A DNA stretch of 64,000 nt from Paenibacillus sp. VTT E-133291 (GTDB lineage: Bacteria > Bacillota > Bacilli > Paenibacillales > Paenibacillaceae), in NCBI RefSeq assembly GCF_002264395.1, contig NZ_NFVA01000005.1, forward strand, positions 82,033 to 146,032. The letters are read 5' to 3'. A model generated the notes under the pieces. The model ran no database searches, was not told the DNA's origin, and saw nothing but the letters and a program-made list of their open reading frames with translations. The translations under genes and the position numbers were made by a program. Of this stretch, positions 43,211-51,613 are shown in pieces (positions within the stretch are counted from its first letter, which is position 1; the number at the start of each line of letters is the position of its first letter).

Positions 43211-44710
43211 TTGCTGCGTATTGCAATTGTTGACGATGAAATCCTGATCCGCGAAGGTCTGGCCCGAATGATCAGCAAAGAAAGTACTGAATTTCTGGTC
43301 ATCGGCACCTACTCCGATGGGAAACATCTACTTGACGAGTTACCTTCGCTTCAGCTTGATGTTGTGATTACTGACATTCGTATGCCGCAAATTAACGGCT
43401 TGGAATTAATTAAACAATTAAAAGCCAGTCACCCGCAAATCCGCTCCATTCTAATGAGTGGATTTGTTGAATTTAATTATGCCAGAGAAGCCATACGCAG
43501 CTCTGCAGTAGACTACTTATTAAAGCCCATCGATAAGGAGCAATTATTCGACCTGCTTTATCAATTGGAGAAAGAGCAGCAGTTCTCTCGTGACAAGGAG
43601 GTACGTCACCGTACCGGTCTCCTACTGACCCTTCTTCAAGTCGACGAGCCCCCATCCCCCTTGCTTTTGTCGAGCCTTACTTTGCCCCAGCCTTATTTCT
43701 CAGTCTTTGTGTTCAAAGGAAGATCAAGAGAACCCGTCTGTTTCTGTGTAGACAGTCTGCGGCAAGAGATGGCATTTAGTATCGACAGCTTAGAGATCCA
43801 AAATGGACTGCATGTCTGTATCCTGTATTCTACAAAACAACTCTCGGACAGCGATAGGAATGAAATCGGCGACAGGATTCGTATCTCTGCCAATGGTATG
43901 ATACTGCATGTAGGTACTAGCAGTTCCTATAATGATACCGCCAAGCTCAGACAAGCGTATCAAGAGGCTAGGTTAGCCTGCAGTGTCGGAATCTATAACA
44001 CTGACCGATTGCACTATGCTAATATTCAGAACATTCAGCAGCCTGAGATAAATATTCTCGAGCCTTTTAATGCGATCAAGGAACCATTAATCCATGATCT
44101 GCAGATCCTGAATATGGAGGGTGCTTTAGAACGCGTGCGTAACTTATTCTCAATGTTGAAATCACAACAAGCTGTGCCCGATCAAATTCTCCGTGTCTGT
44201 CGATGGGTTATTGAATCTGCGCAGAAAGAATTGCAAGAATTTGAGACCCTCTACAGAGGTGCACCCTATCTTGGACTGGATGAAAGCATTACTTCCAGTA
44301 TGAGATTCAGTGAAGTTGAGCGTGTATTCACCGACCATTTTTCAAGCATTTTATTTGAAATCAGAGCCCATCGCCTAGAGATGTCCGGTACAGCTGTAGA
44401 AACCATAAAGCGCTGGATATCAGCCAACTATAATCAACATGCGGATCTGAACACCTTAGCGAATATGGTTTTTTTGACACCAAGCTATCTAAGCAAGCTG
44501 TTCAAACAAGAAACTGGACTTACATTAACGGACTACATCACGGAAATCCGGCTACGTAAAGCCAAGCATCTGCTCAAGAATGCTCCTGATCTAAAGATTC
44601 ACGAGATTGGAGCAGAAGTTGGATATGGCGATCCTGCCTATTTCAATAAGCTTTTTAAACGTGTAGTCGGCGTTACACCCAATGAATATAAACGAATTTC
44701 TATCGTATAA
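43211..44710 (+). CDS. YesN-type response regulator, AraC output
   Basis: 499 residues. Receiver with D8/D9 pocket, phospho-acceptor D55 (VVITDIRMPQ) and KPIDKEQ lysine; C-terminal AraC domain (HADLNTLANMVFLTPSYLSKLF, then VGYGDPAYFNKLFKRVVG). The start is TTG directly after the kinase stop; GGAGAGGAG lies 9 bases before it, inside the kinase gene. Its stop codon overlaps the ribosome site of the next gene, which links translation of the two. Confidence 0.93.
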   Translation: MLRIAIVDDEILIREGLARMISKESTEFLVIGTYSDGKHLLDELPSLQLDVVITDIRMPQINGLELIKQLKASHPQIRSILMSGFVEFNYAREAIRSSAVDYLLKPIDKEQLFDLLYQLEKEQQFSRDKEVRHRTGLLLTLLQVDEPPSPLLLSSLTLPQPYFSVFVFKGRSREPVCFCVDSLRQEMAFSIDSLEIQNGLHVCILYSTKQLSDSDRNEIGDRIRISANGMILHVGTSSSYNDTAKLRQAYQEARLACSVGIYNTDRLHYANIQNIQQPEINILEPFNAIKEPLIHDLQILNMEGALERVRNLFSMLKSQQAVPDQILRVCRWVIESAQKELQEFETLYRGAPYLGLDESITSSMRFSEVERVFTDHFSSILFEIRAHRLEMSGTAVETIKRWISANYNQHADLNTLANMVFLTPSYLSKLFKQETGLTLTDYITEIRLRKAKHLLKNAPDLKIHEIGAEVGYGDPAYFNKLFKRVVGVTPNEYKRISIV

Positions 44711-44723
44711 GGAGCTTGATCAC

Positions 44724-45461
44724 TTGCAATCACAGATTCACACGAGCAGCGATAATCATGAAATCACCGTCTATGACACCACAGAACTATACGGTGAACA
44801 AGGTGCGTTCCGCGTCATGCAGTTTTCCAATCAGGCCATTCAAGGTGCGATGGATCTCAATCACCCAGAACGAGTTGTGTTTGAATATCCGCGAGCCATC
44901 ATTCACTTGATGAAATGCAATGCTCCCTCTTTCGAGGACGCCTTTCTTATTGGTCATGGGATTGGAACGATTGCCGGGTATTTTCTAGACAAGAGATTTA
45001 AAGTAGCTGAGCTAGACAGCGAAGTAGTCGAATTAAGCCGCCGCTATTTTGGATACATCCAAGATAACGTAGTGATCGGTGACGGACGTCAGATCCTTGA
45101 AGGTGAAGAAACACAGAAATATGATTACATCGTCTTGGATGCTTTCACCGCTGCGGGCACGCCGAGGCACTTAATCTCCAGTGAATTTTTCAACATCGCG
45201 CATTCAAAACTGAATACCGAAGGGTATCTCCTGATGAATCTGATGGGAAAAGGTGAAAATGATCCGCTCATTAATGCTATTTACACCACGCTCGCCGAAC
45301 AATTTACCTATATTAAATCCTTTTCACTGCCTTCAGATGGGACTGCGGATATCAAAAACATCATTATTATAGGTGGATTTAAGCCTATCCGCTTTCAAGC
45401 TCGCCACATGGCAGGCTTTAATGAAATCCAGCTTGGGCAAGGCTATCTTATACGGGATTAA
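44724..45461 (+). CDS. Spermidine-synthase-like methyltransferase-fold protein
   Basis: 245 residues. Shares the layout of polyamine synthases: AFRVMQFSNQAIQGAMDL N-terminal strand pair, motif I FLIGHGIGTIAGYF, acidic VAELDSEVVEL (SAM ribose), GDGRQIL and YDYIVLDAFTA. The DAF in place of the active-site DSxDP argues against true aminopropyl transfer. TTG at 44724 is favoured: AAGGAG (44709-44714) overlaps the regulator's stop and lies 9 bases before it; the alternative ATG at 44682 lies inside the regulator gene with no site. Last gene of the importer operon; its role there is unclear. Confidence 0.75.
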   Translation: MQSQIHTSSDNHEITVYDTTELYGEQGAFRVMQFSNQAIQGAMDLNHPERVVFEYPRAIIHLMKCNAPSFEDAFLIGHGIGTIAGYFLDKRFKVAELDSEVVELSRRYFGYIQDNVVIGDGRQILEGEETQKYDYIVLDAFTAAGTPRHLISSEFFNIAHSKLNTEGYLLMNLMGKGENDPLINAIYTTLAEQFTYIKSFSLPSDGTADIKNIIIIGGFKPIRFQARHMAGFNEIQLGQGYLIRD

Positions 45462-45472
45462 GCTAAGCATAT

Positions 45473-45522
45473 AAAAATGACCTCATCCTCCACTTTACTG
45501 TGGGTTTTGAGGTCATTTTTGA
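45473..45522. terminator. Bidirectional terminator after the six-gene operon
   Basis: AAAAATGACCTCA pairs with TGAGGTCATTTTT, with a smaller internal CCAC/GTGG stem, between convergent genes. Confidence 0.88.
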
Positions 45523-45543
45523 GTTGTTACTATCTGATATCCT

Positions 45544-46431
45544 TTACACCGGATTTGGGACAAAACTGCCACCTCGGCAATACTTCAAATAATTTAGCGC
45601 ATGTACCTGTCCAGTCATTTCTAGTTCACCCTGGTAGACAGGATCATGCCAGCCTTCAATATCAATTGTTCCCTTATAACCAGCTTGGCGCAGAATCGAG
45701 ATGATATCCACCCAGTTCGTATCCCCGAAGCCAGGCGTCCGGTCCCAGACATAAGGCTTAGGTCCATGAATTCCGTATTCCTTGACGATATCCCAGGCAA
45801 TAGTGGCATCCTTGCCATGTACATGGAACACCTTATTCACCCATTTGCGTAGCTGCGGAATCGGATCAATGAGACCTATCAGCTGGTGGCACGGTTCCCA
45901 TTCCAGACCCAGATTGTCTGCTGGCACAGCATTGAACATTTTCTCCCAGGCTGAAGGATTGTGAGCGATATTCCACTCTCCCGCCTGCCAATTTCCACCC
46001 ATAGCGCAATTTTCAAAAGCAATTCTTAAGCCACGATCGGCTGCCCTTTTGGACAATTCACTAAACACCTCTGCAAATCTCGGAATCGACTCGTCAATCG
46101 AAGAACCTGGAAGACGTCCGGTGAATCCTCCGATAATATCTGTGCCGAATAAATGGGCATGATCAATCAATCGCTCCCAACTGGCGAGTGTGTCAGCATT
46201 GTCGCCTGTTCCTGAAAGTGGATTGCCATAAATCCCAACAGAAGAGATGACAAAATCATGTTCAGCAGCCAGTTCCCTAAGTCGTGCAGCTGTTTCTACA
46301 AGATTGGTTTCACCTGTGGTCTGCCAAAAGTTCAGGTTAAAGGATTCAAAACCATGCTGAACGATTTGCGGAATCACGGTGACGGCCTCCCCGCCACGAA
46401 CCAGAGTACCTATTCTCAATGTGTCTTGCAT
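45544..46431 (-). CDS. Xylose-isomerase-like TIM-barrel sugar isomerase/epimerase
   Basis: 295 residues. AP endonuclease 2/xylose isomerase-like barrel with metal ligands visible in IAFENCAMGG (Glu), LGLEWEPCHQ (Glu/His), FHVHGKDA (His) and TIDIEGWHD (Glu). Family members isomerise or epimerise sugars and inositols. It is 38 bases after the LacI repressor gene and probably co-transcribed with it. The ATG at 46431 is chosen because GGAG lies 11 bases upstream; the GTG at 46443 is within the ribosome site. Confidence 0.87.
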   Translation of the reverse strand: MQDTLRIGTLVRGGEAVTVIPQIVQHGFESFNLNFWQTTGETNLVETAARLRELAAEHDFVISSVGIYGNPLSGTGDNADTLASWERLIDHAHLFGTDIIGGFTGRLPGSSIDESIPRFAEVFSELSKRAADRGLRIAFENCAMGGNWQAGEWNIAHNPSAWEKMFNAVPADNLGLEWEPCHQLIGLIDPIPQLRKWVNKVFHVHGKDATIAWDIVKEYGIHGPKPYVWDRTPGFGDTNWVDIISILRQAGYKGTIDIEGWHDPVYQGELEMTGQVHALNYLKYCRGGSFVPNPV

Positions 46432-46469
46432 TTGGGTTACCACTCCAATGATAGCTTTTATAGTCAGTA

Positions 46470-47498
46470 TTAAACCTTAAGTGTTTTGAGCATCTTGCAA
46501 GAGCCTCGCTTGAGCAATACCGCATCGTAGACAATATGCTGATGAACTGACCGTCCAGAAATTAGATCAAACAGAACGCCCACACTGGATAAAGCCATTT
46601 CTGTACCCGGTTGGCTGATCGTATCAAGTGAAGGATGAAAATATTCAGCCATTTCGATCCCGTCAAAGCCAATGATTGAAATATCATCCGGAATAGACAA
46701 CCCCGCGGTAAGCACCGCTTTGGCAGCACCGATAGCAATCGTGTCGGAGGCTGCAAATATTGCGGTTACTCCCTTATTCCGTTTAAGCAATCTCCGCGCT
46801 GCATCAAATCCCGAGCTAGGACTATATTCACAATCCTCCACCAACTGTGGATCATAAGGCAGATTATGTTCTTCCAGTGCTTGTTTGTAGCCCAAATATC
46901 TCCGGTTTCCTGTTGTTTCATCCAATAAAGGGGACTTGGCTAGAAAACCGATATTCTCATGCCCAAGTGATATCAAGTAATTGGTGGCCTTATAAGCTTC
47001 CTTCAATTCATTAATGGTGACACTAGAAAAGATATCAGGGTCCACCTCTTGTGTAGAGGTGATCGTCGTCAGTACAAACGGAACCGTCAGCTGCTTGAAC
47101 TTCTCTTCGGAATGATTGTAGGTTCCGCCCATGAAGATGATCCCGCATAGATTTTTTTCTTTGGTGAGCTGAATGGCAGCATTGATTTCATCCGTACCAT
47201 CCTCTACCTGATGAATGAGAAAGGGATAACCACGCAGATTAGCCTGCCGCTCGATTTCTTTAATCATATTGGAGAAAAACGGATTGGTAATCCCCTTAAC
47301 CATAAGTGCAATGTTCTTTGACTCTGTAGTTTTTAAATTTCTTGCATTGGAATTGGGAATGTAATTGTATTCCTTAACAACATTCAGAACCTTTTCCCGA
47401 GTAGCCTTACTCACCAGCCCCTTATTGTTGATGACCCTGGAGACCGTCGAGATGCCCACACCGGAAATCCGCGCGATATCCTTGATATTTACGTCCAC
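46470..47498 (-). CDS. LacI-family transcriptional repressor
   Basis: 342 residues. N-terminal helix-turn-helix (NIKDIARISGVGISTVSRVINNKG) with hinge helix region, then periplasmic-binding-like effector domain (ALMVKGITNPFFSNMIKEI, ending FDGIEMAEYFHP). GTG start with GGGGGAG 4 bases upstream. It follows the binding protein of an importer and probably represses it and the divergent GH3 gene through the two identical operators at 51197 and 51397 (inference). The ligand would be a sugar or sugar phosphate. Confidence 0.93.
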   Translation of the reverse strand: MDVNIKDIARISGVGISTVSRVINNKGLVSKATREKVLNVVKEYNYIPNSNARNLKTTESKNIALMVKGITNPFFSNMIKEIERQANLRGYPFLIHQVEDGTDEINAAIQLTKEKNLCGIIFMGGTYNHSEEKFKQLTVPFVLTTITSTQEVDPDIFSSVTINELKEAYKATNYLISLGHENIGFLAKSPLLDETTGNRRYLGYKQALEEHNLPYDPQLVEDCEYSPSSGFDAARRLLKRNKGVTAIFAASDTIAIGAAKAVLTAGLSIPDDISIIGFDGIEMAEYFHPSLDTISQPGTEMALSSVGVLFDLISGRSVHQHIVYDAVLLKRGSCKMLKTLKV

Positions 47499-47521
47499 TA
47501 TACTCCCCCACTTATAAGTAA

Positions 47522-47547
47522 GGGAGCTATATGCTACTATAGCTCCC
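47522..47547. other. Perfect hairpin between binding protein and LacI gene
   Basis: GGGAGCTATA and TATAGCTCCC form a perfect 10-bp stem with a 6-base loop. No T-run follows on either strand; probable RNA-processing or partial-stop element. Confidence 0.65.
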
Positions 47548-47566
47548 CCACACCTTTTAACGTTCT

Positions 47567-49141
47567 TTAGTTCACTGGAACAAACGCAGCCAATTGCTTT
47601 TCTACTTCGGCAATAACCTTGTCAATTCCTGCTTTTTTCAGTTGCTCACGGTAATCCGCTACAGCAGCTTTAGGATCTTTGCTTGTTTTACCAAGCATCA
47701 ATTGAATACCAAGCTGGGAATTCACGTTGGAGATGGAAGCAATTTCTGTAGTTACATTCGATGGATCAAAGCTAAAGCCATTGTATGGATCATCGATAGC
47801 GACTTTATCCCACTCTGCAAATAAAGAGTTACGAATTGGGTTTTCTGTATCCGTAGGAACTACGAATTTGTCATTACGAAGTGACCAAGCCGCGAAACCT
47901 CCGCCGTCCGTTTTTTCGTTGAAGCCTGGAGGCTGCTTTTTAACACCATTTTCCATAACATATTGTTTGCCTTCAATACCGTTTTGGATGAGGTTGTAGT
48001 AGCTTTCGTCAGTCATGAACTTCTCGATCACCATCAGAGAACGCTCTGGATTCTCGGAGCTCGTGCTAATTACAGTCGAGTTATCAACACCCATCTTACG
48101 TTTGATCTTCTTGTTGGCTTCCGCAAAAGTAAAGAATGCAGTTTCTGCCTCTGGTTGTGCCTTCAAATCTGCACCGTATTGGCCAATCCAGTCCTGAGCA
48201 TGAGTCAAATAACCAGCGGAGTTTGCTGCTCTGAAGTTATCTTTGCTGCCAAGAGTTGCAGACAGCACATCCTTGCCCCAGTATCCTTTATCTGCCCATT
48301 CACGCATTTTCACAGCCCAATCTTCGAATTCCTGAGTGTATGCTGGATGGAAGACGGTCTTGTAGTCCTCTGGACTTTTAGTCACAAGATTTAGTTCATT
48401 CAAAGATATACCAGGTGCGTTAAGCCACATTCCTGTAGTATCTACGAGCATTCTGAACATATTGGCCGCATCTTCTGACTTACCGTTAATTGGTGGGAAG
48501 GACTCATTGGCAACAACATTATCCATGTATTTAACCATGTCATCGAGAGTTGTAATTTTTTCCATTCCGTATTTCTTCAACAGGTCTACACGATAGGCAT
48601 AACCATTTGGTGTATATTCACTATAAAGACTCGGTACGCCATAGATTTTACCTTTGTACTTAGTATTTTCCCATACACTAGCAGGGATTTCTGCCTTCAG
48701 CTTAGGAGCAACTTTATCGAGCATATCGGTAAGGTCCACTAGAGCACCTTCACTAGCCAATGTGAAATAGGATACAGGTGCTCCTGGAGATGCATGAGAC
48801 ATATCAAACTGCTCGCCTGAAGCAAATAGCAACGGGTATTTCGTATTGATATCTGGCCAGTCAATATACTTCACTTCAATTGTAGCGTTGAGATCAGCCT
48901 TGAGCTTTTTGTTAATCTCAGCTAGAATCGCCTTATTTTGAACACCTTCACTACCCCACAGATAATACACCAACTTAGCTTCTTTGGAAGTGTCTACTCC
49001 TCCTGCATTCGTTGAAGCATCTGGTGCCTTCGTAGCTGCCGGATCATTACTCGCCTCGTTGTTCTTCGATGAACAGGCTGTCAATGCCCCAGTAAGCATG
49101 AGTACAGCAATTAAAGAAGACGCAATTTTTTTACCTTTCAT
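47567..49141 (-). CDS. YtcQ/LplA-type solute-binding lipoprotein
   Basis: 524 residues, the long form of sugar-binding lipoproteins. Lipobox LTAC (Cys23), then the extended fold (KLVYYLWGSEGVQNKAIL, FASGEQFDMSHA, PERSLMVIEKF). It pairs with LplB/YtcP-type permeases encoded upstream in the same operon; this class imports rhamnogalacturonan or aldotetraouronate-type oligosaccharides in known cases. Here the neighbouring GH3 may indicate a beta-glucoside or beta-xyloside. AAAGGGAGG precedes the ATG. Confidence 0.92.
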   Translation of the reverse strand: MKGKKIASSLIAVLMLTGALTACSSKNNEASNDPAATKAPDASTNAGGVDTSKEAKLVYYLWGSEGVQNKAILAEINKKLKADLNATIEVKYIDWPDINTKYPLLFASGEQFDMSHASPGAPVSYFTLASEGALVDLTDMLDKVAPKLKAEIPASVWENTKYKGKIYGVPSLYSEYTPNGYAYRVDLLKKYGMEKITTLDDMVKYMDNVVANESFPPINGKSEDAANMFRMLVDTTGMWLNAPGISLNELNLVTKSPEDYKTVFHPAYTQEFEDWAVKMREWADKGYWGKDVLSATLGSKDNFRAANSAGYLTHAQDWIGQYGADLKAQPEAETAFFTFAEANKKIKRKMGVDNSTVISTSSENPERSLMVIEKFMTDESYYNLIQNGIEGKQYVMENGVKKQPPGFNEKTDGGGFAAWSLRNDKFVVPTDTENPIRNSLFAEWDKVAIDDPYNGFSFDPSNVTTEIASISNVNSQLGIQLMLGKTSKDPKAAVADYREQLKKAGIDKVIAEVEKQLAAFVPVN

Positions 49142-49216
49142 TAGGTAAGCCTCCCTTTTCTTTTCTATTTATGAATTGCATTTATAATAAACGCGCCTTC
49201 GAAAAGGAGACGTCCA

Positions 49217-50113
49217 TTAACCCTTTACAGCCCCAACGGTGAGGCCTGTTACGAAATAACGCTGTACAAATGGATAGAGGAGAATAATTGGCCCGGTGGC
49301 CAGCACAGCTGTAGCCATCTTGATGGATTGCGTTGGAAGATCAGCTGTATTGATAACTGCCCCCGAATTGATTAGTGTACCGAGATTCGTCTGATTGACC
49401 ATTCGCTGCAAGAAGTATTGGAGTGGATATTTCGTCGGGGAGTCCATATATAACATCCCGTTGTACCACTCATTCCAAAAGCCTATCGCCGAGAAAAGCC
49501 CGATGGTAGCTAAGGAAGGAACCGCCAGCGGAATAAATATCCGCCAATAGATACGGAAGTCGCCAGCACCGTCAATGGTAGCAGATTCATATAAGGAATC
49601 CGGAATGGCCTTCATGAAATTACGCATCAGGAAGATCGACCATGCGCCAACTACAGCCGGTAGAATCATGGCAAATAAGTTGTCTTTCATATGCAGGTGC
49701 TTGACCATCAAGATGTACGTTGGAATCAAGCCACCGCTGAAGAGTGTCGTAAAGTAAATTAGAAAGGAAAAGAAGTTGCGATACTTGAAATCCTTGCGGT
49801 TAAGCACGAAGCCAGCCATCGACATCATGAACAGTCCAAGGACCGTACCCACTACGGTTATAAAAATAGTTATCTTATAAGCATTTACTAGTTGCGTAGA
49901 GTTGTTAAACAACAATTCGTAAGCCTTAAAGGAAAATTCCTTAGGCAGCAGCTTGTAGCCTTCGCGGACAATTTCCTGCTCGTTCATAAACGATGAGGAG
50001 ATCATTAGTGCAAAGGGAAATACACAGAACAGTGCAAAGATACTAATGCAGATATAGCTAATCACTTTTATGATAATACTTCCGGAATCCTGTTTGATTT
50101 TTTGAGTTTCCAT
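49217..50113 (-). CDS. ABC permease, YtcP/LplC type
   Basis: 298 residues from the ATG at 50113 with AGGGGTGA upstream. Six helices; EAA loop is SLYESATIDGAGDFRIYWRI. Ends TGLTVGAVKG. The second permease, at 50142, lies 28 bases upstream. The longer reading from 50179 has no ribosome site and overlaps it. Confidence 0.92.
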   Translation of the reverse strand: METQKIKQDSGSIIIKVISYICISIFALFCVFPFALMISSSFMNEQEIVREGYKLLPKEFSFKAYELLFNNSTQLVNAYKITIFITVVGTVLGLFMMSMAGFVLNRKDFKYRNFFSFLIYFTTLFSGGLIPTYILMVKHLHMKDNLFAMILPAVVGAWSIFLMRNFMKAIPDSLYESATIDGAGDFRIYWRIFIPLAVPSLATIGLFSAIGFWNEWYNGMLYMDSPTKYPLQYFLQRMVNQTNLGTLINSGAVINTADLPTQSIKMATAVLATGPIILLYPFVQRYFVTGLTVGAVKG

Positions 50114-50141
50114 ATTCATCACCCCTGTTTCGTGTCTGGTT

Positions 50142-51077
50142 TTAGAACAATGCGCTGTCCGGCTCGACCTTACGTACAATAAAGTTAACTACTAGCACCA
50201 GAATCAGGCCAAACATGGATTGGTAGAAGCCCACCGCGGCGCCCATAGAGAAGTTGAATTGTCCCACCAGTGAACGGAAGACATAGGTATCGATAATATC
50301 CGTCTGCGGATACAGCACCGAGTTCGTACCGATCAGATTATAGAAAAGGTCAAAAGAGCCCTTGAGAATTCCACCCATACCAAACAGTAAAAGCAGAATA
50401 AAGGTTGGCTTCAGAATCGGTAAGGTCATATAACGGATCCGCTGCCAGGTAGTAGCTCCGTCCATATAAGCAGCCTCGTACAGATCATGATTAATCCCTG
50501 TGATCGTTGCCAGGTAGACAATCATTCCATATCCGGTAGCGGCCCAGATCTTGAAGGCTACTATGATATATTTCCATATGCCCGGATCAGAATAGAACTC
50601 GTAACGGTCTAGCCCCATTCCAGTTAGCATCGTATTGATGAACCCGGAATTAAAATTGAATATATTGTAGGCAAACACACCGACGATAACCATAGAGATA
50701 AAGTAAGGTAGGAGAATAACGGATTGAGACACTTTCTTGAACCACTTGCCCGAGATCTCCGATAGCATAATCGCAAACACAATTTGAATAATGTTACCCA
50801 GTGCTAGGAAGACGATGTTGTAAAGAAGCGTATTCTTGGTAATATTCCACAAATCTCCATTTTGAACCAGAAATTCGAAGTTTTTCAGACCGATAAAATC
50901 ACTTCCGAAAATACCCTTGTTGAGCTTGTAATCTACAAATGCGACATAAGCGCCAGGCATTACGGCATAGTGAAAAATAATGAAGTATACGATTACAGGC
51001 AGCAACATTAGAAAAAGCACTTTGTTCTTAATGACTTCCCGGACAATATTTCCACCCGCAAGCTTAATTCTTGCCAA
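50142..51077 (-). CDS. ABC permease, LplB/YteP type
   Basis: 311 residues, first gene of the importer operon. EAA loop DLYEAAYMDGATTWQRIRYM. A TTG at 51077 preceded by GGAGGTG with 5 bases of spacing is preferred to the TTG at 51092, which lies in that site. A promoter and operator lie at 51197-51269 on this strand. There is no ATPase gene in the operon. Confidence 0.92.
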   Translation of the reverse strand: MARIKLAGGNIVREVIKNKVLFLMLLPVIVYFIIFHYAVMPGAYVAFVDYKLNKGIFGSDFIGLKNFEFLVQNGDLWNITKNTLLYNIVFLALGNIIQIVFAIMLSEISGKWFKKVSQSVILLPYFISMVIVGVFAYNIFNFNSGFINTMLTGMGLDRYEFYSDPGIWKYIIVAFKIWAATGYGMIVYLATITGINHDLYEAAYMDGATTWQRIRYMTLPILKPTFILLLLFGMGGILKGSFDLFYNLIGTNSVLYPQTDIIDTYVFRSLVGQFNFSMGAAVGFYQSMFGLILVLVVNFIVRKVEPDSALF

Positions 51078-51196
51078 TGAGCCCACCTCCAATTTGAAAG
51101 ATGCATTTCATCACATGCATAACTTAGCTTCCTTTCTTGTCCCGCAACCAGCATGAAACTGCTTGCTCATCCTTTATAATAAGCGTATCGGATGAT

Positions 51197-51212
51197 ATAG
51201 AAACGTTTCCAT
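51197..51212 (-). promoter_or_regulatory. Operator 1 (ATGGAAACGTTTCTAT) of the importer operon
   Basis: The 16-bp sequence on the minus strand is identical to operator 2. Central CG palindrome GAAACGTTTC, as used by LacI-family proteins. Lies about 20-36 bases after the predicted start of transcription. Confidence 0.75.
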
Positions 51213-51239
51213 AATTTCTTTGAAACTCCCTGTACGAAA

Positions 51240-51269
51240 ATCATACTCCCTAGTTGTATGCGCTGTCAA
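51240..51269 (-). promoter_or_regulatory. SigA promoter of the importer-LacI-isomerase operon
   Basis: On the minus strand TTGACA (51264-51269), 18-bp spacer, TATGAT (51240-51245); predicted start near 51233. Confidence 0.75.
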
Positions 51270-51352
51270 TTGATTTTATTTTTGATTTTCTAGTAATAAA
51301 AATCACATTTTATAACCTAAATATAATGATTCGGCCGATTTCACGAAGATAA

Positions 51353-51381
51353 TTGACTTTTTATGGCCTTCGGACTAAGAT
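51353..51381 (+). promoter_or_regulatory. SigA promoter of the GH3 gene
   Basis: TTGACT (51353-51358), 17-bp spacer, TAAGAT (51376-51381); predicted start near 51388. The rest of the 536-bp divergent gap has no further gene. Confidence 0.7.
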
Positions 51382-51396
51382 CGATATGTATCGTTA

Positions 51397-51412
51397 ATGG
51401 AAACGTTTCTAT
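51397..51412 (+). promoter_or_regulatory. Operator 2 (ATGGAAACGTTTCTAT) of the GH3 gene
   Basis: Same 16 bases as operator 1, in the sense orientation of GH3, +9 to +24 from the predicted start; placed for roadblock repression. Confidence 0.75.
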
Positions 51413-51613
51413 CTGTTCTTTCACAGACATGTCAGTCTCTATTATATGATGTCTGACAATGAACTCCCCGTTCTTATCTATCTCATGTCTCATCCAATTA
51501 TATTTATCTGCGTGTGCATAGCGGCGAACTCAAATCGCAAGCGCTTTCTTATTGGTATAGCACATCTATTTGTCACAATAACTTTCAATGCGCTCACGAG
51601 GAAGGTGTTAACC

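Noticed and set aside
51197..51412. CcpA cre sites at the GH3 locus
   Set aside because: Both operators lack the conserved W and C positions of the cre consensus and are better matched to a LacI-family repressor.
51446..51613. N-terminal extension of GH3
   Set aside because: It has hydrophobic residues that could mimic a signal peptide, but no ribosome site, and the true start (51614) is preceded by GAGGAAGGTG.
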